44,826 nucleotides of DNA from Sulfurovum sp. (GCA_030949325.1 JAUZSQ010000075.1:1-44826); one strand, 5' to 3'; counted from the first letter of the stretch, positions 18,523 to 29,067 are shown. Notes: generated from the letters alone by a model not told the origin. Numbers and translations are program-made.

Positions 18523-19591
18523 ACTGTTGCTCCTTCTATCTCTTGTTCTCTAAGCTGTCCACAAGCAGCTGAGATGTCTAGCCCTTTGGATTCTCGAATC
18601 GTACAGTGTAATCCTCTTGATGTGAGATACTCTTGAAACCTATGCATATCTCCGTCACTTGGGCGTTTGAATTGTGTACCACCGTAAGGGTTGAAATAGA
18701 TGAGATTTACTTTGGCTTTGATACCATCAAGCAAAGACAAAAGCTTCTTCGCAGAAGCCATATCATCATTCACATCTTTCATTACAAGATACTCAAACAT
18801 CACCCTTTTTCTTTCATTAATAGGGAAGTTTTTCACAGCTGAAATGATAGATGCGATATTATATGCCTTGTTGATAGGCATAAGCTTTTCACGCAATTCA
18901 TCATCTACTGCGTGAAGTGAAATCGCTAGATTGATACCCAATTCCAATTTACCCAAGCGTTCTATCTTCGCAGAGAGTCCAGAGGTAGAAATCGTCTGAC
19001 GGTGCGTCGCAATCGCCATACCATCTCCTTCGGAAAATATTCTCACCGATTGCACCACAGCTTTGAGATTGTCCAAAGGTTCACCCATACCCATATACAC
19101 TAGATTGACACGACGATTGGCTGCAATGTCATTGTCTTGTTTGATAAGACGTACTTGTTCGACTATCTCACCAGCTGTGAGTTACGCATAAAGCCACCCT
19201 TTGCCGTAAGACAAAAAGCACAACCTACCTTACACCCTACCTGCGAAGAGATACAAACGGTATAGCGTTCTTGATGTTTGACCGAGCCATCTTCATGGTA
19301 TTCTTTCTTACGCATGAGCAACAACACAGCCTCTACCGTATGTCCATCATGAAGCTCATAAAGGTACTTACGGCTTCCATCTTTGGAATTTTGTACCATC
19401 ACTTGTTTCAAAGGAGTCAGCGTATATTTCTCAGCCAACTCTTCTTGCAAAGCCTTAGGCAAATTTTTCATCTGTGAAAAGTCTGTCACATATTTATGAT
19501 ACACCCAAGAATAAATCTGCTTGGCTCTAAACGAGGGTTTGATTAGCTCTGATAGTTCTTTTTGTGTGTAGTCTTGTAATATAGTTTTCAT
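18519..19591 (-). CDS. rlmN: 23S rRNA/tRNA adenine-C2 methyltransferase RlmN (one frameshift)
   Basis: RlmN is a radical-SAM enzyme methylating A2503 of 23S rRNA and A37 of some tRNAs. The N-terminal piece (19163-19591) carries the CKVGCAFC cluster motif (CxxxCxxC). A missing C near 19180 breaks [16 protein letters not shown]; the second piece continues with [20 protein letters not shown] and the C-terminal [10 protein letters not shown], where the Cys is the catalytic one. Joined length is about 357 residues, as usual. The gene follows a nucleoside phosphorylase on the minus strand and ends in an ATGA overlap with the small membrane peptide. Confidence 0.88.
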
Positions 19592-19622
19592 TGTAGTCCC
19601 TTGTCTTTTTTTGATTATACCA

Positions 19623-20141
19623 TCATTTTTTAATATGCTTACTCAATCGCATCATTGCTTCAGTATGGTTATCCATAAAGTCTTTATGGGCATTTTGATT
19701 ACAATAATTGGTGACAATAAATGCTCCTGCTACAGGGATATTGAGACTTTGTGCGACTCGAATCACAGCATAAAATTCCATATTTTCTATCTGTATATTT
19801 TTGCTCAAATAGTGTGAAGATAGTGTTTCATCGCAAGTAATATAATTGGACGAGTTGACTATCGTTTCACGTGAAACATCTTCTGCTGAGGATACCATAT
19901 TGTCAATGGGTGTATACGCATTGGCATTGAAAAAGCTGTTTTCAATATTGGTTGCTGTCTTACTTTCGATAATATCAAATATCTTCTTCTCCCCATAACT
20001 CCCTGCCGTTCCTACAAAAAAGATAAACGGTGGTTTCTTGTCTAAGCAAATCTTGGTGAGATTAATACTCATATCTACCATCCCTATTCCCATAGGTCTA
20101 GCGAAATCAAAGGTCTCTTTTTCTCCTGCACATATAAACAT
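19623..20141 (-). CDS. Purine nucleoside phosphorylase-family protein
   Basis: This 172-residue protein belongs to the PNP/UDP phosphorylase fold. The core phrases are FVGTAGSYG (residues about 42-50, phosphate-binding region), NIENMEFYAVIRVAQ (the MExx region contacting ribose) and VTNYCNQNAHKDF near the C-terminus. It is shorter than typical PNP or MTA/SAH nucleosidase, so the exact substrate is uncertain. The gene begins one base after the hisF stop. Confidence 0.7.
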   Translation of the reverse strand: MFICAGEKETFDFARPMGIGMVDMSINLTKICLDKKPPFIFFVGTAGSYGEKKIFDIIESKTATNIENSFFNANAYTPIDNMVSSAEDVSRETIVNSSNYITCDETLSSHYLSKNIQIENMEFYAVIRVAQSLNIPVAGAFIVTNYCNQNAHKDFMDNHTEAMMRLSKHIKK

Positions 20142-20142
20142 A

Positions 20143-20907
20143 TTATATCCTCACTGGTATATTTTGGTCTCTAAGATAGCGTTTTAAATCCATAATGTCA
20201 ATTTCTCTAAAGTGAAAGATAGATGCTGCGAGAGCTGCATCAGCATTTCCGAGGCTAAAAGCTTCTTCAATGTGTTTCATCGTCCCTGCTCCACCACTTG
20301 CAATCACGGGGATATTGACAAGCTCTGAGATACGTTTGTTTAGTGTATTGTCAAACCCTGCCTTCGTGCCATCTGCGTCCATAGACGTAACGAGCAGTTC
20401 CCCTGCCCCTCTGCTGTAGGCTTCTTTTGCCCATTGGAGTGCATCTAAGCCCGTATCCTTGCGTCCACCATGGGTAAAGATATGCCACTTGCCCTTTGAT
20501 ACTTGCTTCGCATCAATCGCCACGACCATACATTGAGAACCAAAACGCTTTGCACCCTCTTCTATAAAGGCAGGTCTTTTAATCGCTGAGGAATTGATAC
20601 TTACTTTGTCACATCCCACATTGAGAAGATTATAAATATCACCAAGCTCACGAATCCCTCCTCCCACGGTTAGAGGGATAAATACTTCTTGTGCCACACG
20701 TTTGACTACATCCACAATCGTATCACGCCCCTCGTGTGTCGCTCCAATATCCAAAAAGGTAATCTCATCAGCCCCTTCAATATTGTAACGCCGTGCCACT
20801 TCTACAGGGTCTCCTGCATCACGAAGCCCTACAAAGTTTACACCCTTTACCACACGCCCATTGTTTACATCCAAACAAGGGATAATCCGTTTTGCAAAAT
20901 AGTCCAT
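20143..20907 (-). CDS. hisF: Imidazole glycerol phosphate synthase cyclase subunit HisF
   Basis: HisF is the (beta/alpha)8 cyclase half of IGP synthase; it uses ammonia from HisH to make IGP and AICAR in histidine synthesis. The 254-residue protein has catalytic D13 ([15 protein letters not shown]) and D132 (VVAIDAK). It also keeps the phosphate-binding loops VGGGIRE (about 81-87) and VIASGGAG (about 205). The frame is clean. No other his gene is visible; it sits in a mixed minus-strand operon. Confidence 0.95.
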   Translation of the reverse strand: MDYFAKRIIPCLDVNNGRVVKGVNFVGLRDAGDPVEVARRYNIEGADEITFLDIGATHEGRDTIVDVVKRVAQEVFIPLTVGGGIRELGDIYNLLNVGCDKVSINSSAIKRPAFIEEGAKRFGSQCMVVAIDAKQVSKGKWHIFTHGGRKDTGLDALQWAKEAYSRGAGELLVTSMDADGTKAGFDNTLNKRISELVNIPVIASGGAGTMKHIEEAFSLGNADAALAASIFHFREIDIMDLKRYLRDQNIPVRI

Positions 20908-20941
20908 CTTACACTCCTCAAAAATATAAAGGAATTATATC

Positions 20942-21871
20942 CTAGCTCTTATGAATAACCTTAGCACTAGGTACGACAGTAACCGATAAATCTAAATGCC
21001 TGTCTTGGTCATCGAAAAATATATCGGCACCAAAGGCTTCGAGTATTTCATACTTTTCGCTTCCTCCCAAGAAAAAGGCTTCGTCTATCCTCACGTTCCA
21101 TACATTTAAGGTCTTAATCACTCTCTCATGCGTGGGTGCTGACCTTGCTGTAACCAAGGCTGTTCTAATCGGTGATTCTTGGTCTTTAAACTTATTTTGA
21201 ATATGTGCGATAGTCAAGAGGAACTTTGCAAATACCCCTTTGTCTAGGGGATTGTCTTTGTTGTCTTGTTCGTACTTGATAAACGCCTCAAGCCCCTGCT
21301 CTTTATAGATAAGCTCAGAAGCCTCACTAAAGAGTACAGCATCTCCATCAAAAGCAATACGCACTTGGTCACCTCGTGAATGATGCACCTCTTGATGCGA
21401 AGGCAATATCTTTCCAGCAGGAACACCATTTTGTATGGCATTTATCACATCATTGTCATTGGCAGAAAGGAACAAATCTACCTTGAATGCTTTGAGATAG
21501 CTAGACGTATCATTGCCACTCGTCCATCCTGAACGTACGATATCAAGATGATGTGCATCAATAGCATGGGTGATGCGTAGGCTAGTTCCTGCATTATTTT
21601 TGGATAATATAATCACTTCGACTTGTTTTTCTTCATCGCTAAAGTATTGATTTATCTTTAAAAGGTTTTCTATAAGTCTATATCCCGTACCCTTTTGCAA
21701 GGGCTCATTTTCATTGGCTAACTGATACTTATAATACGCATCTAACCCCTCTTCTTCAAACACTTTATTCTCCGTCTCTAGGTCAAACAATGCCCTAGAA
21801 CTGACTGCTACTACAAGTTTGTTTGTAAGGTTGTATGACATGAGAGTTCCTTTATCCATTATAGTCTCCAT
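20942..21871 (-). CDS. Cytosolic 5'-nucleotidase (NT5C1-like family)
   Basis: This 309-residue protein matches the cytosolic 5'-nucleotidase family of the HAD superfamily, which removes phosphate from nucleoside monophosphates. Visible motifs are VAVSSRALFDLETE near the N-terminus, QVRIAFDGDAVLFSEASE (the HAD DxD nucleophile loop, near residue 170) and DIFFDDQDRHL near 290. Possible starts are at 21871, 21859 and 21841; the last, MSYNLTNK, has a good AAGGA six bases upstream. The longest form overlaps the end of the dehydrogenase gene by 13 bases. Confidence 0.78.
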   Translation of the reverse strand: METIMDKGTLMSYNLTNKLVVAVSSRALFDLETENKVFEEEGLDAYYKYQLANENEPLQKGTGYRLIENLLKINQYFSDEEKQVEVIILSKNNAGTSLRITHAIDAHHLDIVRSGWTSGNDTSSYLKAFKVDLFLSANDNDVINAIQNGVPAGKILPSHQEVHHSRGDQVRIAFDGDAVLFSEASELIYKEQGLEAFIKYEQDNKDNPLDKGVFAKFLLTIAHIQNKFKDQESPIRTALVTARSAPTHERVIKTLNVWNVRIDEAFFLGGSEKYEILEAFGADIFFDDQDRHLDLSVTVVPSAKVIHKS

Positions 21872-23130
21872 GTAGGTTGGTCTATGATACCTTTAACATC
21901 CATCAATACAGGTGCATCTTTACTTAAGGCTTCATAGGCTTGTCTATCAAGTAACTTGAACTGTTTGTGTGCTACAGCTAGGATGATTGCATCATATTGC
22001 TTTTGGGCTACAAAAGGGTCAGAGATAATACCATGTGTATAATGTTGTTTAGGCTCAGATGGGTCAACCCATGGGTCATAGACATCTATAGCACAACCAT
22101 AAGTCTTTAGCTCTTGAATAATATCCACAACTTTAGTATTTCTCATATCAGGGCAATCTTCTTTGAATGTCACTCCCAAAACCAAGATAGAGGCATTTTT
22201 TATTTTCTTATCATGGGCAATCATGTGCTTAATCGTCTGTTCTGCAATATATTTACCCATGCCATTGTTTATCTGTCTAGCTCCCAAGATAAGGTTGGGT
22301 TTATATCCCATTTCTTCTGCTTTGTAGGTGAGATAATAGGGGTCAACACCAATACAATGTCCACCCACTAGCCCAGGGGTGAGCTTGATAAAGTTCCATT
22401 TGGTAGAAGCGGCTTCTATGACTTCATGGGTATCAATCCCCATCACATCAAAGATAAGGGCAAGTTCATTGATAAGGGCGATATTGACATCTCTTTGGGT
22501 ATTTTCTATGACTTTAGAGGCTTCTGCTACTTTGATACTAGAGGCTAAGTATGTTCCTGCGTCTATGACTGATGCATACAAAGCATCGACACGTTTGGCT
22601 ATCGTTGGGGTAGAACCTGCTGTGACTTTAAGTATCTTCTTTACTGTATGTTCTTTGTCTCCTGGGTTGATACGCTCAGGAGAATACCCTGCAAAGAAGT
22701 CTGTATTAAAAGTTAGACCTGATACTTTTTCAAGCTGAGGTACACAGACTTCTTCTGTGACCCCTGGGTAAACAGTAGATTCATAAATGACTATATCACC
22801 TTTTTTCAAAACCTTGCCTATAGTTTGAGAAGCTTTTATCAACGACGTTAAATCAGGACGATAACTGCTATCTATCGGCGTAGGTACGGTAACTATATAG
22901 ATATTAGAGTTTACTATATCTTGTATATTGACAGAAAATATTATCTTGTCCTTGATGTCTGCTAACTGTGTATCGCTAAGTTCCAAAGTACGGTCATGTC
23001 CAGACTTTAGCTCATCAATACGGCTTTGATTAATATCAAAACCAACCACCTCATACTTCTCTGCAAAAGCATGTGCTAAAGGTAGCCCTACATAACCCAA
23101 TCCTATAATCGCTATCTTATCTTTCATCAT
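21859..23130 (-). CDS. tviB: UDP-sugar 6-dehydrogenase (TviB/WbpA-like)
   Basis: This enzyme oxidises the C6 of a UDP-hexose or UDP-HexNAc to the uronic acid, using two NAD+ molecules. The 423-residue protein has the Rossmann motif IIGLGYVGLPLA (residues about 8-19). The catalytic region has K244 in STKWNF and C259 in GGHCIGVDPYYL. The C-terminal domain contains LGVTFKEDCPDMRNTK. Wording such as NPGDKEHTVKKI and the length match the TviB/WbpA branch acting on UDP-HexNAc rather than the shorter Ugd. It likely supplies surface polysaccharide, in keeping with the split acyltransferase upstream. Confidence 0.85.
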   Translation of the reverse strand: MMKDKIAIIGLGYVGLPLAHAFAEKYEVVGFDINQSRIDELKSGHDRTLELSDTQLADIKDKIIFSVNIQDIVNSNIYIVTVPTPIDSSYRPDLTSLIKASQTIGKVLKKGDIVIYESTVYPGVTEEVCVPQLEKVSGLTFNTDFFAGYSPERINPGDKEHTVKKILKVTAGSTPTIAKRVDALYASVIDAGTYLASSIKVAEASKVIENTQRDVNIALINELALIFDVMGIDTHEVIEAASTKWNFIKLTPGLVGGHCIGVDPYYLTYKAEEMGYKPNLILGARQINNGMGKYIAEQTIKHMIAHDKKIKNASILVLGVTFKEDCPDMRNTKVVDIIQELKTYGCAIDVYDPWVDPSEPKQHYTHGIISDPFVAQKQYDAIILAVAHKQFKLLDRQAYEALSKDAPVLMDVKGIIDQPTWRL

Positions 23131-24139
23131 GCCTACTTTTTATTATTATACCTAAAACTTATTCTCTATCAAAAACTTCTTCTTCTACTTGCTTTAGGAT
23201 ATATAAGGCTCCTTCTTTTGTAAAGTGGTCTTTATCAAAATACATAGGTATCTTCTTCGGAGTGAGTGTTCGACAAGACTGCTGTGGTGTACACATCAGT
23301 TCTAGTATAGATATATAGTTTAATTTATCCACTTTAAGCACCTTTTGTAGTGTCGTTTCTAAATTTAATGTGTACTCATAATCTCCTGCTATTTTATGGA
23401 TGAATGCTGACTCCTCCCCTAAAGATAACTGTAATAAAAGTCTAGGTAAAGGTTGCTTATATCTCATGGTTCTTCCCAAAAAGACAATCTTATCTGTATA
23501 TTGTGCAATATACTTCATACTTTTGTGAATAGCTAGAGGAGTGGTATGATGAAAATTGGCCATAGATATAATAATGACATCAAAATGTTTTTCTTGTATT
23601 AAAGTCTCTAATGTCCATTGAAATAAATCTTGACAGGGTGTATCACCCCATGTTGCATTTTGTACAGGCAGACATCCTGAAGCATTGAGTTGTGTAAGCG
23701 TCTCATCTTCTTTCAAGAGTGAATCCAAGGCACGGTAATAGTGTGCAGCATGGCTATCTCCTAGAAGTAAATAATTTTTCTTTTCTTTTTCCCACACTAC
23801 ACATTCCTCTGTCTTATAGGCATCCATACTCCTATCCTTACTCACCAAAAAGCATTGACTAGCACGAAATTCTTCCGTCACATCATAATTAATATACTTT
23901 TCGACTTTCGTTTTATAAGATACATTTTGAGATTGAAAGAGCGTAAATATAATATAAGACAGCCCTGCTAAGATAATACTCAATAAAATATGTAAATAAA
24001 ATACATTCCATTTGAGTAAATATCCTTGTCTTGTGCGTTCTTCTATATATTTCCAACTGAGAAAACCCAAGACAATAGAAAGTATAAAAAGAAAAACTTG
24101 CTCTGTTATCGTGAGTATGGAATTAAGTTAACTTATACT

Positions 24140-25537
24140 CATACCTTTCTACACAACTCAAAGTTCCATGCCCATCATATCCCCGATTTGCGCTTTAAAG
24201 GCAAAAAGAGCCTCAACATCGTAAATACTTAAAACATTCATCATCTTCATAAAAACCCAAAGACCTGATAGTAAAGCAGGTGTTGTAAATTCTTTGTTCT
24301 TTTCAATAAGTCGTCCTGAGAGTTGCACTAAAAACTTTCTAACAGCAGGAGCATTTTTCTCTTCCGAACGCTCAATCTTCCAAACAAACAATGTAGCATA
24401 CGAGACCACGAGAAGTCTTCTAAACAGAGCCATTGGAGTTTCTTGTTGCCAACTTTTCAAGATTAAATCCAGAAGATTTTAGAAGTTTAAAATAGCTTTC
24501 TATTTTCCATCTATGATAATACCAAGTACCAATAGTTGTGGCTGTTACCTCTTTGGGAACATTGCTCAAAAGCATCCATTGGGCAACAATATTATTGTCT
24601 TCATCAACCAATCTCTCCACCACAAACCTTGCCTTAATACTTTCTCCTGCTGTGAAGATAGCTTTTCGCTTACCGTCCTCGTCAAGTACTGATTTGGTGG
24701 CATCTCTTCGTATATTCACTTCTATTTCATTGACAAATATCTTCACCTTTTGCATCTTTTATCCACTTTATATTTAATGGTTTTAAGGTAGCTTCCTAGC
24801 GTTAATTCTTTTGCCAAATCTCCTTGTTTTACCTCTCTATCCTCGTCAGGCAGGTAAACTTTGTGATTTGATTTAGCTCGAATCAGATAGCACCAACCAT
24901 TGGCTTCATACTCTCTCATTAAGGCTACACTATCTCCTTCTCGGTCAATAATATCAACCAACTCTTTTTCAAACTTATAATTTTCTCGTATGTATTTAGT
25001 TCTTTGAACCAACTCCTCTAAATGCGTTAAGTTTGTATCAATATTGCTATCATAAGTGGAGTATATCTTCTCACTTGTTGCCAAGTTTTGGGCTAAGGCA
25101 CCCAAAGGATTTCCTTTCTCATCCATTGCCAATGAACCTTGCAAATCATATCCTATCTGTTTCGCATTCCCTTTCTTATTCTTAGTCACAAGTTCCTGTT
25201 TCTTTGTATGCTTTTTATAGTCTAAATGTGACCAATCATAGGCTACCAAGGTATAGTTACCTGCTCTTTTGTTACTTTGCTCTACCACTTCTTCTATGAT
25301 GGGGTCATTGAGTGAGGGAATTGTTACTTCTTCATTATTATAAAATCGCCATGACGCTTGAACTTGACTCCATCCATCAGTCTCTAATACTAGGTTCATT
25401 CCACTTTGGCTTCTATGTTTTGTATTCATCTCACCTCTTACTAACTTCTGATATCTTTTTTAGTCTTTGATTCATGTCTTTTCTTTTACTTGAATAATAG
25501 CACTTTTTCTTTTGAGTTAGTTGTGTAGAAAGGTATG
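24140..25537 (-). mobile_element. IS-A copy 2 (IS4 family)
   Basis: Same length (1398 bp) and 18-bp ends as copy 1, in opposite orientation. Flanking octamers are CTTATACT (24132-24139) and CTTATAAT (25538-25545), a target duplication with one mismatch. Read in the element's own orientation the target resembles the ACTATAAG of copy 1. Confidence 0.88.
24158..25429 (-). pseudogene. IS-A transposase copy 2, two frameshifts
   Basis: Almost identical to the intact copy at 15671-16942. A lost T near 24758 (four instead of five) separates the N-terminal 225 residues from MQKVKIFVNEIEV. An extra T near 24452 breaks FNLESWQQET. Substitutions include T/N, K/R and E/A changes. If the homopolymer differences are real, this copy is dead but could be moved by the intact transposase. 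Confidence 0.85.
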
Positions 25538-25624
25538 CTTATAATAGACAATCAAGGGCCAATGCCACAGATACAAGGAGTAAGAAATATTGCCAATCCA
25601 AACAAATAAGCATTGGATAATAAT

Positions 25625-25745
25625 CAATACCTTAGCCAATTTGTATTTTTACTAAAAATAGCTATTTTCTTCTTCTCTAACCCTCCTATTTACGGGGTTT
25701 GAACTTTTCAAAATATGCTCATTTTCATTTTGGCGAAGGTATTGC
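25625..25745. mobile_element. 121-bp MITE with IS-B-type ends
   Basis: The element starts CAATACCTTAGCC and ends GGCGAAGGTATTG, so its inverted ends match in 12 of 13 bases and equal the IS-B ends. The interior has no coding potential and is not a simple IS-B deletion. No clear 6-bp target duplication is seen (AATAAT left, CACTAA right). Its right 35 bases recur at 12217-12251. Confidence 0.7.
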
Positions 25746-25973
25746 ACTAAGTAGTGCAACTATAATATCTACAGCATAATAGACTCCCTGAGAGCGGTGC
25801 ACATCACTATAGATAAATCACATAAAGCTCAACATATAATACGTTTTTATATATTCCAATCAATACCCTCATTACTATTAATTTAAACGGTAGTCATAAG
25901 TATATGCACTCAATATATAAATTATATTCTACATTTTCATAACAAAAATTTTATCAACATTGTGATATCGTAA
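25746..25973. other. 228-bp AT-rich segment of unknown origin
   Basis: No gene is supported. The minus strand has one short open stretch (about 25746-25815) reading DVHRSQGVYYAVDIIVALL, which looks protein-like, with stops beyond. It may be a fragment of a gene destroyed by the surrounding insertions. Confidence 0.3.
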
Positions 25974-27418
25974 CAATACCTTAGCCAAAAAGCAAAGCCA
26001 AAAATAAAGAGAGGTCATGAGATAACTGCTATAATCTTAAACCAAAAAACATAAAAGTTATCCCATGACAGAAATTATAACACTCTTAAGATGTATCGCA
26101 CCTATAATTGCAAAAAACAAGCATAAACAACTAGAAATAATCATCCAAGCCTTGCTCTCAATGCGAGGAAGAATCACAATGTTAGGATTGAGCAGATGGA
26201 GTGAAAAAGGAGGGAGTTATCGGACAATTACACGGTTCTTTCATTCAAAGATAAATTGGGAAGAAATCAATTGGATGTTTATCAAAACGCATTTAACAAA
26301 GAAGGGTTCAATCTATCTTTTGGGTGGAGATGAAGTAGTAGTAAGCAAAAGTGGGAAGCATACTTATGGGGTAGATAGGTTTTATTCTTCTATCCAAAAT
26401 CAAGTGATAAAAAGTTTGGCATTTCTCAATCTTTCGTTGATAAGCGTAGAGACAAGAAAAGCCTATCCACTAAGTACACAACAGATAGTGCGAGACAAAA
26501 AAGAAGGTTGTATCAAAGATAAAAGTGTGAAGAAGAGTAAGAAAAAAAAGGATGCTAAAGTCGGAAGACCTAAAGGAAGTGGGAATCAAGATAAAAAAGA
26601 TATTGAACTCTCACCCTATCTAAAATTTGTCAAAGAGTCCGTAAATAAGGCACTTAAACGGATTGACAAGCATATTGATATTGTCTATTTTGTCTTTGAT
26701 GGAGCATTTGGAAATAATCCTGCTGTACAAATGGTTAGGCAATGTGGATTGCATATCATTTCTAAACTTCAAAAAATTCTGCACTGGTATTTCCTTATAG
26801 TGGAGAGTATGCAGGAAGAGGAGCTCCTAGGAAATATGGAGATGCTATTGACTATGATAATCTTCCTGAACCCTATCTAAAATCAGATAGCATAGACGAA
26901 GATAAAAATATCCAAACAAGAATTTATCAAATGGAAATGTCCCATCGTAAATTTTCTGATACTCTCAATGTTGTGATTATCCAAAGAGAAATTTAAGCAC
27001 AGGTAAAATCTCTCATGTGAATCTCTTTTCTACCGATGTAACATTGGATTATGAAAAGGTTATTGATTACTATTCACTTCGCTTTCAGATTGAATTTGTC
27101 TTTAGAGATGCCAAGCAGTATTGGGGAATGGAGGATTCTATGAACATTAAGAAAATACCTATCCATAATTGGGCAAATCTCTCTACTTTTATGGTCAATT
27201 TCTCTCATGGATTACGCCAAAATTCTGATATGAATGAGATGAGTATTCTTGACCTTAAAGCCCACTACCACGGGCTTAAATACGTCAAAGAGGTATTTAA
27301 ATTGCTTCCCCATTTAGCTAACAGTATTTAATTCAGAAGGTATCCATTAAGATTGCGAATTTAGGGGGCGATTCACTCTCGTGAGAGGGTGGCTTAGAGG
27401 GTTTTGGCTAAGGTATTG
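25974..27418 (+). mobile_element. IS-B copy 3
   Basis: Starts CAATACCTTAGCCAAAAAGC and ends GGCTAAGGTATTG at 27418, 1445 bp. It is in plus orientation, opposite to the other copies. Its 3' end is followed by two more copies of the terminal 111 bp, so the right-hand target flank is obscured. Confidence 0.85.
26065..27397 (+). pseudogene. IS-B transposase copy 3, frameshifted
   Basis: The first 230 residues are the best-preserved IS-B N-terminus, starting MTEIITLLRCIAPIIAK. It holds LLGGDEVVVSKSGK and VYFVFDGAFGNNPA, the likely first and second catalytic Asp. The frame is lost near 26780 (KILHWYFLIV instead of the expected residues) and near 26985. It recovers at 27017 through DYYSLRFQIEFVFRDAK (YREK), and a missing G near 27323 truncates it at LANSI. 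Comparison with the other copies gives a parent protein of about 440 residues. Confidence 0.8.
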
Positions 27419-27640
27419 CACTTAGCTAACGAGTATTTAATTCAGAAGGTATCCATTAAGATTGTGAATTTAGGGGCGATTCACTCTCGTGAGAGGGTGG
27501 CTTAGAGGGGGTTTTTGGCTAAGGTATTGCATTTAGCTAACGAGTATTTAATTCAGAAAGTATCCATTAAGATTGCGAATTTAGGGGCTATTCACTCTAG
27601 TGAGAGGGTAGCTTAGGGAGTATTTTTGGCTAAGGTATTG
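27312..27640 (+). repeat. Threefold tandem repeat of the IS-B 3' terminal segment (about 111 bp each)
   Basis: The last part of IS-B (CATTTAGCTAACAGTATTT to GGTATTG) occurs three times head to tail: 27312-27418, 27419-27529 and 27530-27640. Each includes the CTCTCGTGAGAG-like hairpin and the terminal inverted repeat. Units differ at a few bases. The third joins directly to an IS66 fragment. Confidence 0.85.
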
Positions 27641-27856
27641 TCCTACACCTAGCCATATATAGGACTTCTTTGTAGCTTTACCTTTATGTGCATTCACTAC
27701 TTGTAGTGTCGTCTCATCAGCTTGTATATATTCATTTTCTAAAAGCCTCTCTTTTAGTCTTTCCGTAAACGGTTTTAATTTCTCAGAAGCCTTTATCATC
27801 CAATTAGATAGAGTTATATCATTAAATGGTACTCCAAATCTCCAAATCGGGTGCAA
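27641..27856 (-). pseudogene. IS66-family transposase (TnpC) fragment
   Basis: About 70 residues match the central part of IS66 transposase: PFNDITLSNWMIKASEKL, then IQADETTLQVV with the catalytic Asp of the DDE triad, then KKSYIWLGVG. The sequence is cut on one side by the IS-B terminal repeats and on the other near the ISKra4 remnant. It is a relic. Confidence 0.75.
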
Positions 27857-27897
27857 ACTTAAAACACTAAAGTCAGTATTTTATCTCAATAAAACAC

Positions 27898-29064
27898 TAC
27901 GCAACCATCTCAGTATGCTCCATCAAGTTATCCCAAGCTTGATTCCATCTACCTTCCGTTAGACAAATAGCTCTGATAGGCAGAAATCTTTTGCACCATA
28001 TTCCCTCAATTAGCAACCTGATACACAAACCCTCTGCTTGACTACTATTTTACAAGCACTCTCCGTAACACCTGAACCAATGGGTAAATTATTGTCTATG
28101 GAATTTTTATAGTCCATTCGCTTCAAATTATTTGTAAAATAGGAAATAGTTGCTTCAACTCCACCCTTGAGGCTAGATGATATTTTTTTCTTTTTTAACT
28201 CTACTATCTCTTCTAATAAATCGTTAGCACCATTTTGAATATTTTTTAAAGTGTGACAAAAAGCGTTATCAAACCACGCTCTTTGTTTTGTCTTACTTCG
28301 AGGATGAACACCTTTTGACGCTTTCGATAGATATTCTGTAGCATGATAATAGTCTAAGGTATTGGAGGCTGTATATTTTTCAAGAAGTAACCAATTCTCT
28401 CTTGCTCCATCTGCCAAGACCTATGATCTTTAGCTTCTGGAAACTTATTTTTGATAGCCAATGCTTCTTTCTCAAACTTAGCTTTAAAGGACTTCTTGCC
28501 GTACTCAGGGGCATTAGCGATATATATTGTATGCATTCTCTCTCCATCAATATCATAAAAGAGAAAGTGCCACACATTGCTTCTCGCCAACTTGTCTCAC
28601 CCATTGGCATACAGGTTCCATCTAATCCCATTGCAATTGTTACTACTTTTTTATCCATTTCCAACGATCTCATACTCCCAATTCTCCTCTTGTTTGAGCA
28701 ATAAATTACTAACTATTTGAGAGGTACTTCTTATAAATGAGCATGATATTTCTCTATTATGATTCTCTTTTAAGTCTTTTTGAATACAGCTTGGGCAGGG
28801 CTATGAGCATACTTATTTGAGACCATTTTTGCAAATTTTGGTGTGGATGTTTTGATAATACGGGCTTTTTCCTCAATCGGACACACCTGTTTTCCTGCTC
28901 CTAATGGAGCAAATACTTTTTTTTACTTCTATTTCTCCGTAGGGTGTTTGATATTTTTTACCTCTTTAGCATAGAGTTTCTCTTCTTTTACTGCTATTAC
29001 TGTCTCTTTTATTTCCAAGTTCTTTAGTGCTTCTTCTGTTATTTTTTGCCCTAATTCATTCACT
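27898..29064 (-). pseudogene. ISKra4-family transposase remnant
   Basis: Several frames join into an ISKra4-type transposase. N-terminal: ELGQKITEEALKNLE near 29050, then VCPIEEKARIIK. Middle: GLDGTCMPMGETSWREAM, DIDGERMHTIYIANAPEYGK and a DGARENW motif near 28410. C-terminal: LDYYHATEYLSKASKG, NLPIGSGVTESACK and EGRWNQAWDNLM, ending at 27898. At least five frameshifts or stops make it non-functional. Confidence 0.75.
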
Positions 29065-29067
29065 TTA

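Larger units (their letters stand above)
23159..25624 (-). pseudogene. Acyltransferase-3/SGNH O-acyltransferase, split by IS-A and cut at its 5' side
   Basis: The C-terminal part (23159-24139) has a last membrane helix GFLSWKYIEERTR and an SGNH domain with LLGDSHAAHYY and DKDHFTKEGA (D-x-x-H), typical of OafA/OafB-type polysaccharide O-acetyltransferases. On the far side of IS-A, 25538-25624 reads WIGNISYSLYLWHWPLIVYY, a signature helix of the acyltransferase-3 domain. IS-A therefore inserted in this gene. The remaining upstream part (about 270 residues expected) is missing, replaced by a MITE and unrelated DNA. One base is also out of frame beside the insertion. The gene cannot make a full protein. 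Confidence 0.8.

Noticed and set aside
27312..27640. Tandem IS ends considered as a replication origin or iteron array
   Set aside because: Each unit is plainly the 3' end of IS-B, including coding sequence and terminal inverted repeat.
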